In this document: piece after piece, positions 1 to 9,262 of the stretch
Position numbering within the stretch: position 1 is the first letter of the stretch
Layout: each line of letters starts with the position of its first letter
DNA from: Chimaeribacter arupi
GTDB taxonomy: Bacteria > Pseudomonadota > Gammaproteobacteria > Enterobacterales > Enterobacteriaceae
DNA length: 64,000 bases
Assembly: GCF_002858805.1 (NCBI RefSeq)
Contig: NZ_PJZI01000019.1
Location: 1 to 64,000 of the forward strand
Direction: 5' to 3'
Translations under genes and position numbers: made by a program
The notes under the pieces: model-generated
What the model saw: the letters and a program-made list of their open reading frames with translations, nothing else
What the model was told of the DNA's origin: nothing
The model's database searches: none

Positions 1-69
1 TCATTCGGGAAAGTGCTGGTGGAACAGCCGTTGATGCGGCAGGTACTGGCGCGGCTGGCCTTAAGCCTT
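1..69 (+). other. AidB-like acyl-CoA dehydrogenase coding fragment, cut at both ends
   Basis: Frame 1 of the + strand translates without a stop and contains the motif VEQPLMRQVLARLAL, which resembles the conserved helix of AidB/isovaleryl-CoA dehydrogenase-type flavoproteins (typically xEQPLMRxVLxxxAL). Only about 23 residues are present before the reading frame runs into rRNA leader sequence of opposite orientation. In related genomes the 16S rRNA gene should lie here, not an acyl-CoA dehydrogenase. The fragment is therefore either a true rearrangement breakpoint or an assembly chimera at an rrn operon. The family call rests on a short motif. Confidence 0.45.
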
Positions 70-180
70 AATATTTTGTGCATCCGAAGATGCTTGATAT
101 TGTCTTGTGAGTGCCCACACAGATTGTCTGATAAATTGTTAAAGAGCAGTGAGTTACGCGCTTTCGCTTGCTAACTCGAG
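70..180 (-). other. rRNA operon leader with boxA antitermination site (16S gene missing)
   Basis: Read on the minus strand this is the conserved enterobacterial rrn leader. It has boxA (TGCTCTTTAACA, complement of 137-148), followed by AATTTATCAGACAATC and the GTGTGGGCACTC segment. In a normal operon about 100-150 further leader bases and then 16S rRNA would follow leftwards. Here the leader stops near position 70 and AidB-like coding sequence begins. The position next to gmhB matches rrnH of E. coli. Confidence 0.85.
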
Positions 181-187
181 GTGGCGT

Positions 188-215
188 ATATTACGCTTTC
201 CTCTTTCAGAGTCAA
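188..215 (-). promoter_or_regulatory. rrn promoter P2
   Basis: On the minus strand a -35 TTGACT (complement of 210-215) and a -10 TAATAT (complement of 188-193) are separated by 16 bp, as in enterobacterial rrn P2 promoters. Transcription would run leftwards through boxA. Confidence 0.85.
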
Positions 216-300
216 CCTCTTTTTCAGAAGTTTTTTCTCTTGTTTCTCTCTTCCCGGCCGCTTGTGAAGTGAATCACTTGCGCCGTGTCGATGGAGGCGC

Positions 301-328
301 ATTATAGGGAGCTGGCTCAGGATGGCAA
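301..328 (-). promoter_or_regulatory. rrn promoter P1
   Basis: On the minus strand a -35 TTGCCA (complement of 323-328) and a perfect -10 TATAAT (complement of 301-306) are spaced 16 bp apart. A GCGCCTCC discriminator follows, typical of growth-rate and ppGpp-controlled rrn P1. The AT-rich DNA upstream (about 329-377) is where the UP element and Fis sites usually lie. Confidence 0.85.
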
Positions 329-377
329 GCAAATATCTTCACTTTTATTCTACATGCTCTCTTTTCAAGCAACATGT

Positions 378-944
378 TTAGCTTTTACGCTTTTTAATCG
401 CTTCCGGCAGATCAGCCAGGCTATTTAACACCCAGTCTGCCTGTTTTTCACCCTCAGCCGTCACCGGCTTGCCGCTTCTGACCAGAACTTTGGTCCCTAC
501 CCCTGCCGCCAGCCCGGCCAACATATCTTCCGGTTTGTCCCCTACCATATAAGAAGCGGCCATATCGATATTAAGCTCTTGCTGTGCAGATAACAGCATA
601 CCTGGCTGTGGCTTACGGCAATCACACGCCTGGCGGTACGCCTCGACACTGCCTTCAGGGTGGTGCGGGCAGAAATAGATGCCGTCCAGATCCACCTCGC
701 GGTCTGCCAGTGACCAATCCATCCATTCGGTCAGCTGCATGAACTGATCTTCTGTGAATATCCCACGGGCAATACCTGACTGGTTGGTCACGACCACCAG
801 TGCAAACCCCATCTTTTTGAGGGCCTGACAGGCTTCAATCACGCCCTCTATAAATTGAAAGTTATCGATCTCGTGAACGTATCCATGATCAACATTTAAT
901 GTACCGTCACGGTCGAGGAAAATAGCTGGAACTTGTTGTGCCAC
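378..944 (-). CDS. gmhB: D-glycero-beta-D-manno-heptose-1,7-bisphosphate 7-phosphatase
   Basis: HAD-family phosphatase that removes the C7 phosphate of heptose bisphosphate in the ADP-heptose pathway for the LPS inner core; cytoplasmic. The HAD nucleophile motif FLDRDGT is at the N terminus, VVVTNQSG is motif II, the zinc-binding loop CPHHPEG...CDCRKP is present, and GDKPEDM is the C-terminal acidic motif. I chose the GTG at 944: AGGAG lies about 7 bases upstream and it gives 188 residues, close to the family's 190. An upstream in-frame ATG at 1049 would add 35 non-conserved residues and run into the metN promoter. Divergent from metN and directly upstream of the rrn promoters, as in E. coli. 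Confidence 0.96.
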   Translation of the reverse strand: MAQQVPAIFLDRDGTLNVDHGYVHEIDNFQFIEGVIEACQALKKMGFALVVVTNQSGIARGIFTEDQFMQLTEWMDWSLADREVDLDGIYFCPHHPEGSVEAYRQACDCRKPQPGMLLSAQQELNIDMAASYMVGDKPEDMLAGLAAGVGTKVLVRSGKPVTAEGEKQADWVLNSLADLPEAIKKRKS

Positions 945-1028
945 GTTTTTGCTCCTGATGGCTGGAAAACCCGGCCAGTATCGCATGTTTTTATCGGGTG
1001 AGAGAGTACCGGGACGCTGCAATCTGCG

Positions 1029-1057
1029 TTGACTTAGACGTCTAGACACCTTAACAT
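1029..1057 (+). promoter_or_regulatory. metNIQ promoter with tandem MetJ boxes
   Basis: A -35 TTGACT (1029-1034) and a -10 TAACAT (1052-1057) are spaced exactly 17 bp apart. The spacer and -10 are overlapped by two adjacent met boxes, AGACGTCT (1036-1043, a perfect consensus) and AGACACCT (1044-1051). MetJ with S-adenosylmethionine binding here would occlude RNA polymerase, so the importer should be repressed when methionine is plentiful. Confidence 0.88.
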
Positions 1058-1132
1058 CCGCCCACGCTCTGACATCCTATGCCGGAGCCACTTTTATCAA
1101 GCCACAGGCAACCGCGATAAAATAAGAAGAAC

Positions 1133-2164
1133 ATGATTAAACTTTCCAACATTACTAAAGTGTTTCAGCAGGGGTCGCGTACCATTAATGCGCTCGATGA
1201 TGTGACACTTCACGTCCCTGCCGGACAGATCTATGGTGTCATCGGTGCCTCAGGTGCCGGTAAAAGCACCCTTATCCGCTGCGTTAACCTGCTGGAGCGC
1301 CCAACCCGTGGGCAGGTTCTGGTAGACGGTACGGATCTCACCACGCTTTCCGAAAGTCAGCTGGTGCGCGCCCGCCGCCAGATTGGCATGATCTTCCAGC
1401 ACTTTAACCTGCTCTCATCCCGCACTGTCGCCGGTAACGTCGCCCTGCCGCTGGAGCTGGACAACCAACCCGCGACGGAAATTAAACGCCGCGTCGCTGA
1501 ATTGCTGGATCTGGTCGGGCTGGCTGACAAGCATGACGCTTACCCGGCAAACCTTTCCGGCGGCCAGAAACAGCGCGTGGCGATCGCCAGGGCGCTGGCC
1601 AGTAACCCTAAAGTCCTGCTGTGTGACGAAGCCACCAGCGCACTGGACCCGGCCACCACCCGCGCCATTCTGGAATTATTGAAAGACATCAACCGCCGTC
1701 TCGGCCTGACGATTTTGCTGATTACCCATGAAATGGACGTCGTGAAACGCATCTGTGATCAGGTCGCCGTGATCAGCGGCGGCAAGCTGATTGAGCAGGA
1801 TAAAGTCAGCGAAATGTTCTCTCATCCAAAAACGCCGCTGGCCCAGGCCTTTATTCAGTCTACCCTGCACCTGGATATCCCGGATGATTATGCCGAGCGC
1901 ATGATCCCGGAGCCGGCTGCCGGCCGCGTGCCGTTATTGCGGCTGGAGTTCACCGGTCAGTCGGTGGATGCGCCATTGCTGTCGGAAGCGGTACGCCGTT
2001 TCAACATCAATAACAATATTATCAGTGCCCAGATGGATTATGCCGGTGGCGTCAAGTTCGGCATTATGCTGACTGAACTGCATGGCGATGAATCTTCCAC
2101 CCTGGCGGCGATTCAGTTCCTGAAGGAACATCATGTGAAAGTTGAGGTTCTTGGTTATGTCTGA
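1133..2164 (+). CDS. metN: methionine ABC importer, ATP-binding subunit
   Basis: ATPase of the MetNIQ importer for L- and D-methionine. It has 343 residues, the family length. Walker [10 protein letters not shown] is at residues 38-46, the ABC signature LSGGQKQR near 140, and Walker [13 protein letters not shown] follows. The C-terminal 100 residues form the regulatory NIL domain that binds methionine and causes trans-inhibition. The start has a purine-rich AAGAAGA upstream. It is first in the operon, and its stop overlaps the metI start, so translation is probably coupled. Confidence 0.97.
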   Translation: MIKLSNITKVFQQGSRTINALDDVTLHVPAGQIYGVIGASGAGKSTLIRCVNLLERPTRGQVLVDGTDLTTLSESQLVRARRQIGMIFQHFNLLSSRTVAGNVALPLELDNQPATEIKRRVAELLDLVGLADKHDAYPANLSGGQKQRVAIARALASNPKVLLCDEATSALDPATTRAILELLKDINRRLGLTILLITHEMDVVKRICDQVAVISGGKLIEQDKVSEMFSHPKTPLAQAFIQSTLHLDIPDDYAERMIPEPAAGRVPLLRLEFTGQSVDAPLLSEAVRRFNINNNIISAQMDYAGGVKFGIMLTELHGDESSTLAAIQFLKEHHVKVEVLGYV

Positions 2165-2810
2165 GGCAATGATGTGGTTATTAGGCCGCGGCGTCTGGGA
2201 AACCCTGATGATGACCTTCGTCTCCGGTTTCTTTGGTTTTGTGCTGGGTCTGCCGGTGGGCGTGCTGCTCTATATTACCCGCCCCGGCCAAATCAGCGAC
2301 AACCCGAGCCTTTATCGGGTGCTGTCAGCCCTGGTCAATATTTTCCGATCGATTCCTTTTATCATCCTGCTGGTCTGGATGATTCCCTTCACGCGCATTA
2401 TTGTCGGCACCTCGATCGGCTTGCAGGCGGCAATTGTGCCGCTGACCGTGGGGGCCGCACCCTTTATTGCACGGATGGTGGAAAACGCCCTGTTGGAAAT
2501 CCCGACCGGCCTGATTGAAGCGGCACGCGCGATGGGCGCCACCCCAATGCAAATCATCAAGAAGATTTTGTTGCCGGAGGCCCTGCCGGGCCTGGTGAAT
2601 GCCGCCACCATTACGCTCATCACGCTGGTAGGCTACTCTGCAATGGGCGGCGCAGTCGGTGCCGGGGGCCTGGGGCAGATTGGTTATCAGTATGGTTATA
2701 TCGGCTATGATGCTACGGTGATGAACACGGTATTAATCTTACTGGTGCTGCTGGTTTACCTGATTCAGCTTTGCGGTGACCGCATTGTTAAAGCCGTCAC
2801 ACATAAATAA
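2157..2810 (+). CDS. metI: methionine ABC importer, permease subunit
   Basis: Inner-membrane permease of the MetNIQ system. It has 217 residues with several strongly hydrophobic helices and the EAA-type coupling loop ([22 protein letters not shown]) through which it contacts MetN. The ATG at 2157 lies inside the end of metN (stop at 2162-2164) and gives the exact family length; an in-frame ATG at 2142 would add five residues and is less likely. Confidence 0.96.
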   Translation: MSEAMMWLLGRGVWETLMMTFVSGFFGFVLGLPVGVLLYITRPGQISDNPSLYRVLSALVNIFRSIPFIILLVWMIPFTRIIVGTSIGLQAAIVPLTVGAAPFIARMVENALLEIPTGLIEAARAMGATPMQIIKKILLPEALPGLVNAATITLITLVGYSAMGGAVGAGGLGQIGYQYGYIGYDATVMNTVLILLVLLVYLIQLCGDRIVKAVTHK

Positions 2811-2872
2811 CGGTCGTCATAATAGCGCCCTGCGGGGCGTATAATTAATATCCGTCTATAGAGGAAAAGGAT

Positions 2873-3688
2873 ATGGCTTTTAAATTTAAATCTCTCGCGG
2901 TCGTGGGTGCACTTTTAGGGTCGCTGGCGCTGGCTGGGTGTGGTCAGGAAGAGAAAGATCCGAACCATATTAAAGTCGGGGTAATTGTCGGTGCTGAACA
3001 GCAGGTGGCAGAAGCGGCACAAAAAGTAGCGAAAGAGAAATATGGCCTGGATGTCGAGCTGGTCACGTTCAATGATTATGTGCTGCCGAACGAAGCCCTG
3101 AGCAAAGGCGACATCGATGTGAACGCCTTCCAGCACAAACCGTATCTGGATCAACAAATCAAAGATCGCGGCTACAAACTGGTGCCGGTCGGCAATACCT
3201 TTGTGTACCCGATTGCCGGTTACTCCAAAAAAATCAAATCCCTGGCTGAGCTGCAAAACGGCTCCCAGATCGCCCTGCCGAACGACCCGACCAACCTGGG
3301 CCGCTCCCTGCTGCTGCTGCAGAAACAGGGTCTGATCAAACTGAAAGAGGGTGTGGGCCTGCTGCCGACCGTACTGGACGTGGTAGAGAACCCGAAACAG
3401 CTGAAACTGGTTGAACTGGAAGCCCCGCAGCTGCCGCGTTCCCTGGATGACCAGCAGATTGCGCTGGCGATCATCAATACCACGTACGCCAGCCAGATCG
3501 GCCTGACGCCGGCGAAAGACGGTATCTTTGTCGAAGACAAAGACTCGCCTTACGTCAACATGCTCGTTTCCCGCGAAGACAATAAAGACGCAGAAAACGT
3601 GAAGAAATTCGTTCAGGCGTACCAGTCGGCTGAAGTCGACGAAGCGGCGAATAAAATCTTCAACGGCGGTGCAGTAAAAGGCTGGTAA
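2873..3688 (+). CDS. metQ: methionine-binding lipoprotein
   Basis: Substrate-binding lipoprotein of the importer, anchored in the inner membrane facing the periplasm. A signal peptide ends in the lipobox LAGC, with the lipidated cysteine at residue 23. The rest is a NlpA/MetQ-type bilobed binding protein (PF03180 family) of 271 residues, the usual length. AGAGGAAAAGG lies just before the ATG. Third gene of metNIQ, closed by a hairpin at 3723-3742. Confidence 0.97.
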   Translation: MAFKFKSLAVVGALLGSLALAGCGQEEKDPNHIKVGVIVGAEQQVAEAAQKVAKEKYGLDVELVTFNDYVLPNEALSKGDIDVNAFQHKPYLDQQIKDRGYKLVPVGNTFVYPIAGYSKKIKSLAELQNGSQIALPNDPTNLGRSLLLLQKQGLIKLKEGVGLLPTVLDVVENPKQLKLVELEAPQLPRSLDDQQIALAIINTTYASQIGLTPAKDGIFVEDKDSPYVNMLVSREDNKDAENVKKFVQAYQSAEVDEAANKIFNGGAVKGW

Positions 3689-3722
3689 CTCCCCTGTTGC
3701 CGATTTTTACAGGATATCTCTG

Positions 3723-3742
3723 AGACGGGCTGCGGCCCGTCT
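3723..3742 (+). terminator. metNIQ terminator
   Basis: An 8-bp GC-rich stem (AGACGGGC/GCCCGTCT) with a 4-base loop, followed by a short T-rich stretch, lies 35 bp after metQ. Confidence 0.7.
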
Positions 3743-3801
3743 TGTTATTTGCGCGATAGATTGTTTCAATAACGCCACTTTTTTATAGCAGAGGAACTCC
3801 C

Positions 3802-4209
3802 ATGCGCGCTTTACCTCTCTGTTTGCTGGCGCTGCTGCTTGCAGGATGCACCACTACGCCGACGCCCCCGCCGGCTTCCGCTAACAAACCGATTTTCTCT
3901 TCACCTAAACCGGCCCGCCCCAAACCCGCTGTTCCGCATGCTGCACCGGTAAAACTGTATAACAGTGCCGAAGATCTGGTCGCCCAACCGTTCCGCGATC
4001 TGGGTGCCGTCTCCGGCGAATCCTGCCAGGCGACGGCGCAATCCGCCCCGCCCAACATCGCCACCGCCCGTAAAAAAATGCAGATCCGCGCCTCTACAAT
4101 GAAGGCTAACGCGGTGCTGGTGCATAAGTGTGAGATCGTCAGCGGCACCGCAGGCTGTTATCAGCAGGCTGTTTGCCAGGGCACCGCGCTGGACGTCACC
4201 TTTAAATGA
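3802..4209 (+). CDS. rcsF: outer-membrane stress sensor lipoprotein of the Rcs phosphorelay
   Basis: Surface-exposed lipoprotein that threads through BamA/OMP complexes and signals LPS or peptidoglycan damage to IgaA/RcsC. It has 135 residues. The lipobox LAGC places the lipidated cysteine at residue 16. A proline-rich disordered linker (about residues 20-50) is followed by the compact signalling domain, which holds four cysteines (GESCQAT, HKCEIV, AGCYQQAVCQG) as expected for the two non-consecutive disulphides. The stop overlaps the trmO start (ATGA). Its partner bamA is in the same window. Confidence 0.96.
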   Translation: MRALPLCLLALLLAGCTTTPTPPPASANKPIFSSPKPARPKPAVPHAAPVKLYNSAEDLVAQPFRDLGAVSGESCQATAQSAPPNIATARKKMQIRASTMKANAVLVHKCEIVSGTAGCYQQAVCQGTALDVTFK

Positions 4210-4913
4210 CCCATTTCAGCTTTCAGCAGATCGGGGTGATCCGCTCGCCGTATAAAGAGAAATTTGCCGTTCCCCGTCAGCCGGGGCTGGTTGAGGATGG
4301 CGGCGGTGAGTTGCACCTGTTGCCCCCTTATAATCAGCCGGAAGCGGTGCGTGGGCTGGAGGCGTTCAGCCATCTCTGGGTGATGTTTATCTTTCACCAG
4401 ACAATGGAAGGCGGCTGGCGGCCGACGGTGCGTCCGCCGCGTCTGGGCGGCAATGCCCGTATGGGTGTCTTTGCCACCCGTTCCACCTTCCGCCCCAACC
4501 CGCTGGGCATGTCGCTGATTGAGCTGAAAGGCATCCGGCAGCAGGGTAATGCGCTCATCTTGCAACTCGGCAGCCTGGATTTGGTTGACGGCACACCGGT
4601 CGTGGACATCAAACCCTATCTGCCGTTCGCTGAAAGCCACCCTGAGGCACGCGCCGGTTTTGCCCAATCCGCACCGGCGGCGGATATGCCGGTGCGCTTC
4701 TGTGCTTATGCCGAGCAGCAGTTGCAGGCCGAATACCGCGCGTATCCCCAGTTACGTCGTTTTATTACGCAGGTACTGGCCCAGGACCCACGCCCGGCCT
4801 ACCGTAAAGGGGATGACGAAGATCGTGATTATGCGGTACACCTGCTGGCGTTTAATGTCCGCTGGCGGGTGCAGCAAAATGAGACGGAAGTCCTCAGCCT
4901 CGACAGGGTGTAA
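4206..4913 (+). CDS. trmO: tRNA (adenine(37)-N6)-methyltransferase
   Basis: Methylates the N6 of t6A37 in tRNA(Thr) using S-adenosylmethionine, giving m6t6A. The single-sheeted beta-barrel SAM domain motif GVFATRSTFRPNPLG identifies the TrmO/TsaA (UPF0066) family, and the 235-residue length matches E. coli. The ATG overlaps the rcsF stop by 4 bp, so the two are probably translated together. Confidence 0.95.
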   Translation: MTHFSFQQIGVIRSPYKEKFAVPRQPGLVEDGGGELHLLPPYNQPEAVRGLEAFSHLWVMFIFHQTMEGGWRPTVRPPRLGGNARMGVFATRSTFRPNPLGMSLIELKGIRQQGNALILQLGSLDLVDGTPVVDIKPYLPFAESHPEARAGFAQSAPAADMPVRFCAYAEQQLQAEYRAYPQLRRFITQVLAQDPRPAYRKGDDEDRDYAVHLLAFNVRWRVQQNETEVLSLDRV

Positions 4914-5034
4914 TTTTCTTACCGCTCTCTTTTGCGCAAGCCCGCGGCACTGGTAAACTAAGTGACTTTTCATATTTTGGCCGCCCTCCCGGCAGCCTGA
5001 TGCAATTTGCTGTTCTAATTGGAACCACTACATC

Positions 5035-6753
5035 ATGCGTACTAGTCAATACCTGCTCTCCACCCTGAAGGAGACCCCAGCCGACGCAGAGGTCATCAGC
5101 CACCAGCTGATGCTGCGCGCCGGGATGATTCGCAAGCTGGCCTCCGGGTTATACACCTGGCTGCCGACGGGCCTGCGCGTTCTGAAAAAAGTCGAAAACA
5201 TCGTGCGCGAAGAGATGAACAACGCCAACGCAATCGAAGTGTCGATGCCGGTGGTACAGCCTGCGGACTTGTGGCAGGAGAGCGGCCGCTGGGAGCAGTA
5301 CGGCCCGGAATTGCTGCGCCTGGTTGACCGTGGCGATCGCCCGTTCGTGCTCGGCCCGACGCATGAAGAAGTGATTACCGATCTGATCCGTAACGAAATC
5401 AGCTCTTATAAACAACTGCCGCTGAATTTCTTCCAGATCCAGACCAAATTCCGTGATGAAGTCCGCCCGCGTTTTGGCGTGATGCGCTCACGTGAATTCC
5501 TGATGAAAGATGCGTACTCCTTCCACACCACGCAGGAATCCTTGCAGGAAACCTACGAGGCGATGTACGCCGCGTACAGCAAAATCTTTACCCGCATGGG
5601 CCTCGACTTCCGTGCCGTTCAGGCAGACACCGGCTCCATCGGCGGCAGCGCCTCGCATGAGTTCCAGGTGCTGGCCTCCAGCGGTGAAGACGATATCGTC
5701 TTCGCGACCGGCTCCGACTATGCCGCCAACATTGAGCTGGCAGAAGCCGTGGCCCCTAAAGCGGAGCGCGACGCGCCTGCTGAAGAGATGCGTGAAATTG
5801 ACACGCCGGATGCCAAAACCATCGCGGAACTGGTAGAGCAATTTAACCAGCCGATTGAGAAAACCGTGAAAACCCTGCTGGTGCATGCCCGTGAAGAGAG
5901 CGGCCATAAACTGGTGGCATTGCTGGTACGCGGTGACCATGAGCTGAACGAAATTAAAGCAGAGAAAGTGCCGTTAGTGGCCGTTCCGCTGACTTTCGCC
6001 ACCGAAGCGGAAATCCGCGAGCTGGTGGGCGCAGGCCCAGGTTCACTGGGGCCGGTTAACCTGCCGGTGCCGGTGGTGGCTGACCGCGCCGTCGCCGTGA
6101 TGAGCGACTTCAGCGCCGGTGCCAACCGTGACGGCAAGCACCTGTTCGGCATTAACTGGGAGCGTGACGTCGCGCTGCCGCAGGTCGCTGACATCCGTAA
6201 CGTCAAAGAGGGTGATATTAGCCCGGACGGCCAGGGTACGCTGCTGATCAAACGCGGTATCGAAGTGGGTCACATCTTCCAGCTCGGCACCAAGTACTCT
6301 GAAGCCATGAACGCCACCGTACAGGGCGAAGATGGCCGTAACCAGACCATGACCATGGGCTGCTACGGTATCGGGGTCACACGCGTGGTGGCAGCTGCCA
6401 TTGAGCAGAACCATGACGAGCGCGGCATCATCTGGCCGGACGCTATCGCGCCGTTCCAGGTTGCCATCTTGCCGATGAACATGCACAAATCTTTCCGGGT
6501 GAAAGAAGTGGCAGAAGCGCTGTATACCACCCTGCGTTCACAGGGCGTGGATGTCATCCTGGACGATCGCAAAGAGCGTCCGGGCGTGATGTTCGCGGAT
6601 ATGGAGCTGATTGGTGTGCCGCATACTATCGTCATCGGCGATCGTAACCTGGATGCCGAAGAGGTGGAGTATAAAAACCGCCGCTCCGGTGAGAAGCAGA
6701 TGCTCAAAACCGCCGAGATGGCTGATTTCCTGCTGAGCCAGATCCCGCGCTGA
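5035..6753 (+). CDS. proS: prolyl-tRNA synthetase
   Basis: Charges tRNA(Pro). Bacterial-type class II synthetase of 572 residues with motif 2 and 3 regions ([30 protein letters not shown]) and the class II core split by a YbaK-like insertion (about residues 220-390) that hydrolyses mischarged Ala-tRNA(Pro). A C-terminal anticodon-binding domain ends the protein. Convergent with nlpE across a shared terminator. Confidence 0.98.
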   Translation: MRTSQYLLSTLKETPADAEVISHQLMLRAGMIRKLASGLYTWLPTGLRVLKKVENIVREEMNNANAIEVSMPVVQPADLWQESGRWEQYGPELLRLVDRGDRPFVLGPTHEEVITDLIRNEISSYKQLPLNFFQIQTKFRDEVRPRFGVMRSREFLMKDAYSFHTTQESLQETYEAMYAAYSKIFTRMGLDFRAVQADTGSIGGSASHEFQVLASSGEDDIVFATGSDYAANIELAEAVAPKAERDAPAEEMREIDTPDAKTIAELVEQFNQPIEKTVKTLLVHAREESGHKLVALLVRGDHELNEIKAEKVPLVAVPLTFATEAEIRELVGAGPGSLGPVNLPVPVVADRAVAVMSDFSAGANRDGKHLFGINWERDVALPQVADIRNVKEGDISPDGQGTLLIKRGIEVGHIFQLGTKYSEAMNATVQGEDGRNQTMTMGCYGIGVTRVVAAAIEQNHDERGIIWPDAIAPFQVAILPMNMHKSFRVKEVAEALYTTLRSQGVDVILDDRKERPGVMFADMELIGVPHTIVIGDRNLDAEEVEYKNRRSGEKQMLKTAEMADFLLSQIPR

Positions 6754-6772
6754 GCCAGGCTGATGCCCTGAT

Positions 6773-6800
6773 AAAAAACGCCCTTACCGGGCGTTTTTTT
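6773..6800. terminator. bidirectional terminator between proS and nlpE
   Basis: A6 followed by a CGCCC-TTACC-GGGCG hairpin and T7 can terminate both converging genes; the A and T runs also pair. Confidence 0.88.
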
Positions 6801-6820
6801 ATGCGTTTTTTCAGCGGCTG

Positions 6821-7513
6821 TCAGTCACAGCGCTTACCGGGGCGGAACTGCGGTGAGCTGTCCGGCACCAGCGCGCGTTGCGGCTCGCCGCCTGATACAG
6901 CGGGTTGCAGGACGTAATGCCCCTCCAGCGTCAGGAATACCGGCTCTGCCTCCTGATCGTCGCCGCGTAACTTACGGAATGCACGTTCCAGATCCGTCTG
7001 GTGTTCTACCGGATAGCTTTTGTCCGTCGTGCAGTCATGGAATATCGCTTTGCCCGCCTGCTGCCGGAACATACCGCTCATGGTCATCGGCGTGGCAGGC
7101 AGCGGTGCCGTGACCGGCTGTAAGGTGTAATTGAACGCTGATGAGATCGGCGTGCCGTTACGGTCGAGCATTTCCAAACTCTTCTCATGCGCGCGGAAAT
7201 AGCGCTTTTCGCCGTCGCGCGAGGTCAGTACCAGTTTGTCAGCGGTACGCGCCCAGCGGCCATACGCCGCGAAAACCCGTTTCTCTGTGTCACGGCTCTC
7301 CTCACCGGTGTAGCGCTCCTGCAACACATAGGTACCGTCTTCCGCCAGAAACAGGGAGGTGTCAATCCCACTGCAATCTGCACACGGCAACAGGCCGCGA
7401 TAGCTCTGCGCCATCGGCTGCAACGCCTGCTCCTGCGCGTGGAACGCACGGTGGCAGCCAAACAGGGAAAGCGCCCCCAATGAAAACAGCAGCGCCAGGG
7501 TTATTTTTTTCAC
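6821..7513 (-). CDS. nlpE: outer-membrane lipoprotein sensor of the Cpx response
   Basis: NlpE/CutF activates the CpxAR envelope-stress system when surface adhesion or lipoprotein sorting is disturbed. It has 230 residues with a lipobox LFGC (lipidated Cys20), the N-terminal domain motif LPCADCSGI (redox-sensing CxxC), and a C-terminal domain with the second cysteine pair (HDCTTD and the penultimate residue before the end). The length is close to E. coli's 236. Together with rcsF it puts two envelope-stress sensors within 4 kb. Confidence 0.93.
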   Translation of the reverse strand: MKKITLALLFSLGALSLFGCHRAFHAQEQALQPMAQSYRGLLPCADCSGIDTSLFLAEDGTYVLQERYTGEESRDTEKRVFAAYGRWARTADKLVLTSRDGEKRYFRAHEKSLEMLDRNGTPISSAFNYTLQPVTAPLPATPMTMSGMFRQQAGKAIFHDCTTDKSYPVEHQTDLERAFRKLRGDDQEAEPVFLTLEGHYVLQPAVSGGEPQRALVPDSSPQFRPGKRCD

Positions 7514-7563
7514 AATGCTCTCCTGCTGTGTGCATCTTCCTGGTTGAGGTTAACGTGCCCGCT

Positions 7564-7983
7564 TCAGGCCTGGCGGACCTTTCCGCGCAGGGCTTTGGTG
7601 GACGCTTTACGGCTTTTGCCTTCCAGCCGCCGCACTTTGGAGGCTTTGGTCGGCCGGGTGGGACGGCGTACCTTTTCGACGACGACTGCCTGCTGGATCA
7701 GGGCCGCCAGCCGGCTTAACGCGGCCTCACGGTTCATCTCCTGGCTGCGGTACTCCTGCGCTTTGATAATCACCACCCCTTCCGCCGTAATCAGATGGTG
7801 GGTCATCGCCAGCAGCCGTTCCTGGTAAAACGGCGGCAGGCTGGAGGCGCGGATATCAAAACGCAGGTGAATCGCGGTGGAGGTTTTGTTCACATTCTGC
7901 CCGCCCGCCCCCTGCGCACGGATCGCCGTCAGTTCTATCTCGTGGTCGGGCAGGGTCACGCTGTTTGAAATGAATAACGCCAC
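7564..7983 (-). CDS. arfB: alternative ribosome-rescue factor, peptidyl-tRNA hydrolase
   Basis: Rescues ribosomes stalled on non-stop mRNA in a tmRNA-independent way. The release-factor catalytic motif GAGGQNVNK is at residues 25-33 and a basic, disordered C-terminal tail (KRKASTKA-type residues) enters the mRNA channel. It has 139 residues, as in the YaeJ family. Its ATG begins directly next to the yaeQ stop, so the two form an operon. Confidence 0.96.
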   Translation of the reverse strand: MALFISNSVTLPDHEIELTAIRAQGAGGQNVNKTSTAIHLRFDIRASSLPPFYQERLLAMTHHLITAEGVVIIKAQEYRSQEMNREAALSRLAALIQQAVVVEKVRRPTRPTKASKVRRLEGKSRKASTKALRGKVRQA

Positions 7984-8529
7984 TTAGCTCGCCTGTTGCC
8001 ATTCGGTGAAATGAATCTCCAGGTTGGTCTGCGCATCAGACAACCATAGGGTGCCTTCCTGAAGCGTAGCCTGTAAATCCATGTTCCGGTTAGCTAATCC
8101 TGCGAGCCTGGCCATCTGTGCATCATCCAGGAAACGGACGCTAAGATTGCGTAACGCCTGCGCTTTCGGTGCCATTTGGGCCCACCAGACGTTGGCGGCA
8201 CGTTCGCCATAGGCGTAAAGCACCACGCGTGGGGACTGGTTGCAGGCTTTTTTCAGCCGTTTTTCATCCGGCAGGCCCAGCTCCACCCACAGTTCCAGGC
8301 CGTTATGGTCATTGCGTTGCCAGAGTTCCGGCTCCCCTTCTGCACTCAGGCCGCGGGTAAAGTGCAGCCGTTCGTCCGCGTGGCAAATCCAGGCCAGCAG
8401 GCGCAGCATCATGCGCTGTTCCGTTTCGGAAGGATGCTGGGCAACGGTCAGGTTGGCGTCATAGAAAAAATTGCGGTCCATGTCGGCAATGTTTATCGCC
8501 GCTTTATAAATTGTGGCTTTGAGCGCCAT
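7984..8529 (-). CDS. yaeQ: YaeQ family protein
   Basis: Conserved protein of the YaeQ family (PF07152), PD-(D/E)XK-nuclease-like in fold; the cellular role is not established, though complementation of RfaH loss has been reported for the family. It has 181 residues, the usual length. I chose the ATG at 8529, preceded by GAGAGGTGA, over a GTG two codons upstream. It is immediately upstream of arfB. Confidence 0.93.
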   Translation of the reverse strand: MALKATIYKAAINIADMDRNFFYDANLTVAQHPSETEQRMMLRLLAWICHADERLHFTRGLSAEGEPELWQRNDHNGLELWVELGLPDEKRLKKACNQSPRVVLYAYGERAANVWWAQMAPKAQALRNLSVRFLDDAQMARLAGLANRNMDLQATLQEGTLWLSDAQTNLEIHFTEWQQAS

Positions 8530-8754
8530 GTTCACCTCTCACGTTAAGGGCCACAGTGTACTTGAAAGCGAGGGGCATCGGCCAGTGATGCCCGGCCGCG
8601 CTAAATGCCTGATACCCGATGAAAGCCGGGCCGGAGCGCTGAACTCTCTGCGGTGCCTGTGCTATAGTCGTTAGATAATGAACGTTTATCTTCATAGGAC
8701 AATCGGCACGCCAGGCGTGTATCCTATCGGGATAAGCGCTCTGGGGAGGATATT

Positions 8755-8955
8755 GTGCGACAATATTGCGAGTTAGTACGCCGGTTTTATGCTGAGATCG
8801 GCAGCGGTGATCTTGGCTATGTGCCCGATGCGCTGGGCTGTGTGTTGCAAACATTGGACGAAGTCGCCGCGAACCCGGCACTTCCGTCCTCCGTTAGGGA
8901 CCAGGCGGCTTTTGCCGCCGCTAACTTATTGGTGAGCGATTATGTCGATGAATGA
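8755..8955 (+). CDS. yaeP: small conserved protein YaeP
   Basis: A 66-residue protein of the UPF0253 family with the conserved core [14 protein letters not shown] and ending [12 protein letters not shown], exactly the E. coli length. It starts with GTG behind a strong GGGGAGGA. Function unknown. Its last codons overlap the start of rof, so the two are co-translated. Confidence 0.95.
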   Translation: MRQYCELVRRFYAEIGSGDLGYVPDALGCVLQTLDEVAANPALPSSVRDQAAFAAANLLVSDYVDE

Positions 8956-9202
8956 TGAGTATCAACCCATCAATTGTGATGACTACGATAATCTTGAGCT
9001 CGCCTGTCAGAAGCATTATGTATTGACGCTGAAGATGCGAAGCGGAGAGATTGTGGAAGGCAAGGCAAGCGATCTGATTTCACGCAAGCGCGTGGAGTAT
9101 CTGGTGATCGAAGAGGCCGGCAGCACGCGGGACGTGCGGCTGGATTACATTGCCAGCTTCAGCCACCCGGAACTGGGCACCGTTGAGGTCAGCATCGACT
9201 GA
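8942..9202 (+). CDS. rof: Rho-binding antiterminator
   Basis: Rof (YaeO) binds Rho next to its primary RNA-binding site and inhibits Rho-dependent termination. It is an Sm-like fold of about 84 residues and the conserved N terminus [16 protein letters not shown] is intact. Two ATGs are possible: 8942 (GGTGAG 6 bases upstream) and 8948, which matches the E. coli start. The gene overlaps yaeP by 14 bp and is followed by a strong terminator. Confidence 0.94.
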   Translation: MSMNDEYQPINCDDYDNLELACQKHYVLTLKMRSGEIVEGKASDLISRKRVEYLVIEEAGSTRDVRLDYIASFSHPELGTVEVSID

Positions 9203-9218
9203 CAACATCCGGGGTAAC

Positions 9219-9245
9219 AAGGGCAGCCTGTGGCTGCCCTTTTTT
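9219..9245 (+). terminator. rof terminator
   Basis: Ten-base stem (AAGGGCAGCC/GGCTGCCCTT) with a TGT loop and a T run, 17 bp after the rof stop. Confidence 0.9.
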
Positions 9246-9262
9246 ATGCCCGCGATCCGGCT

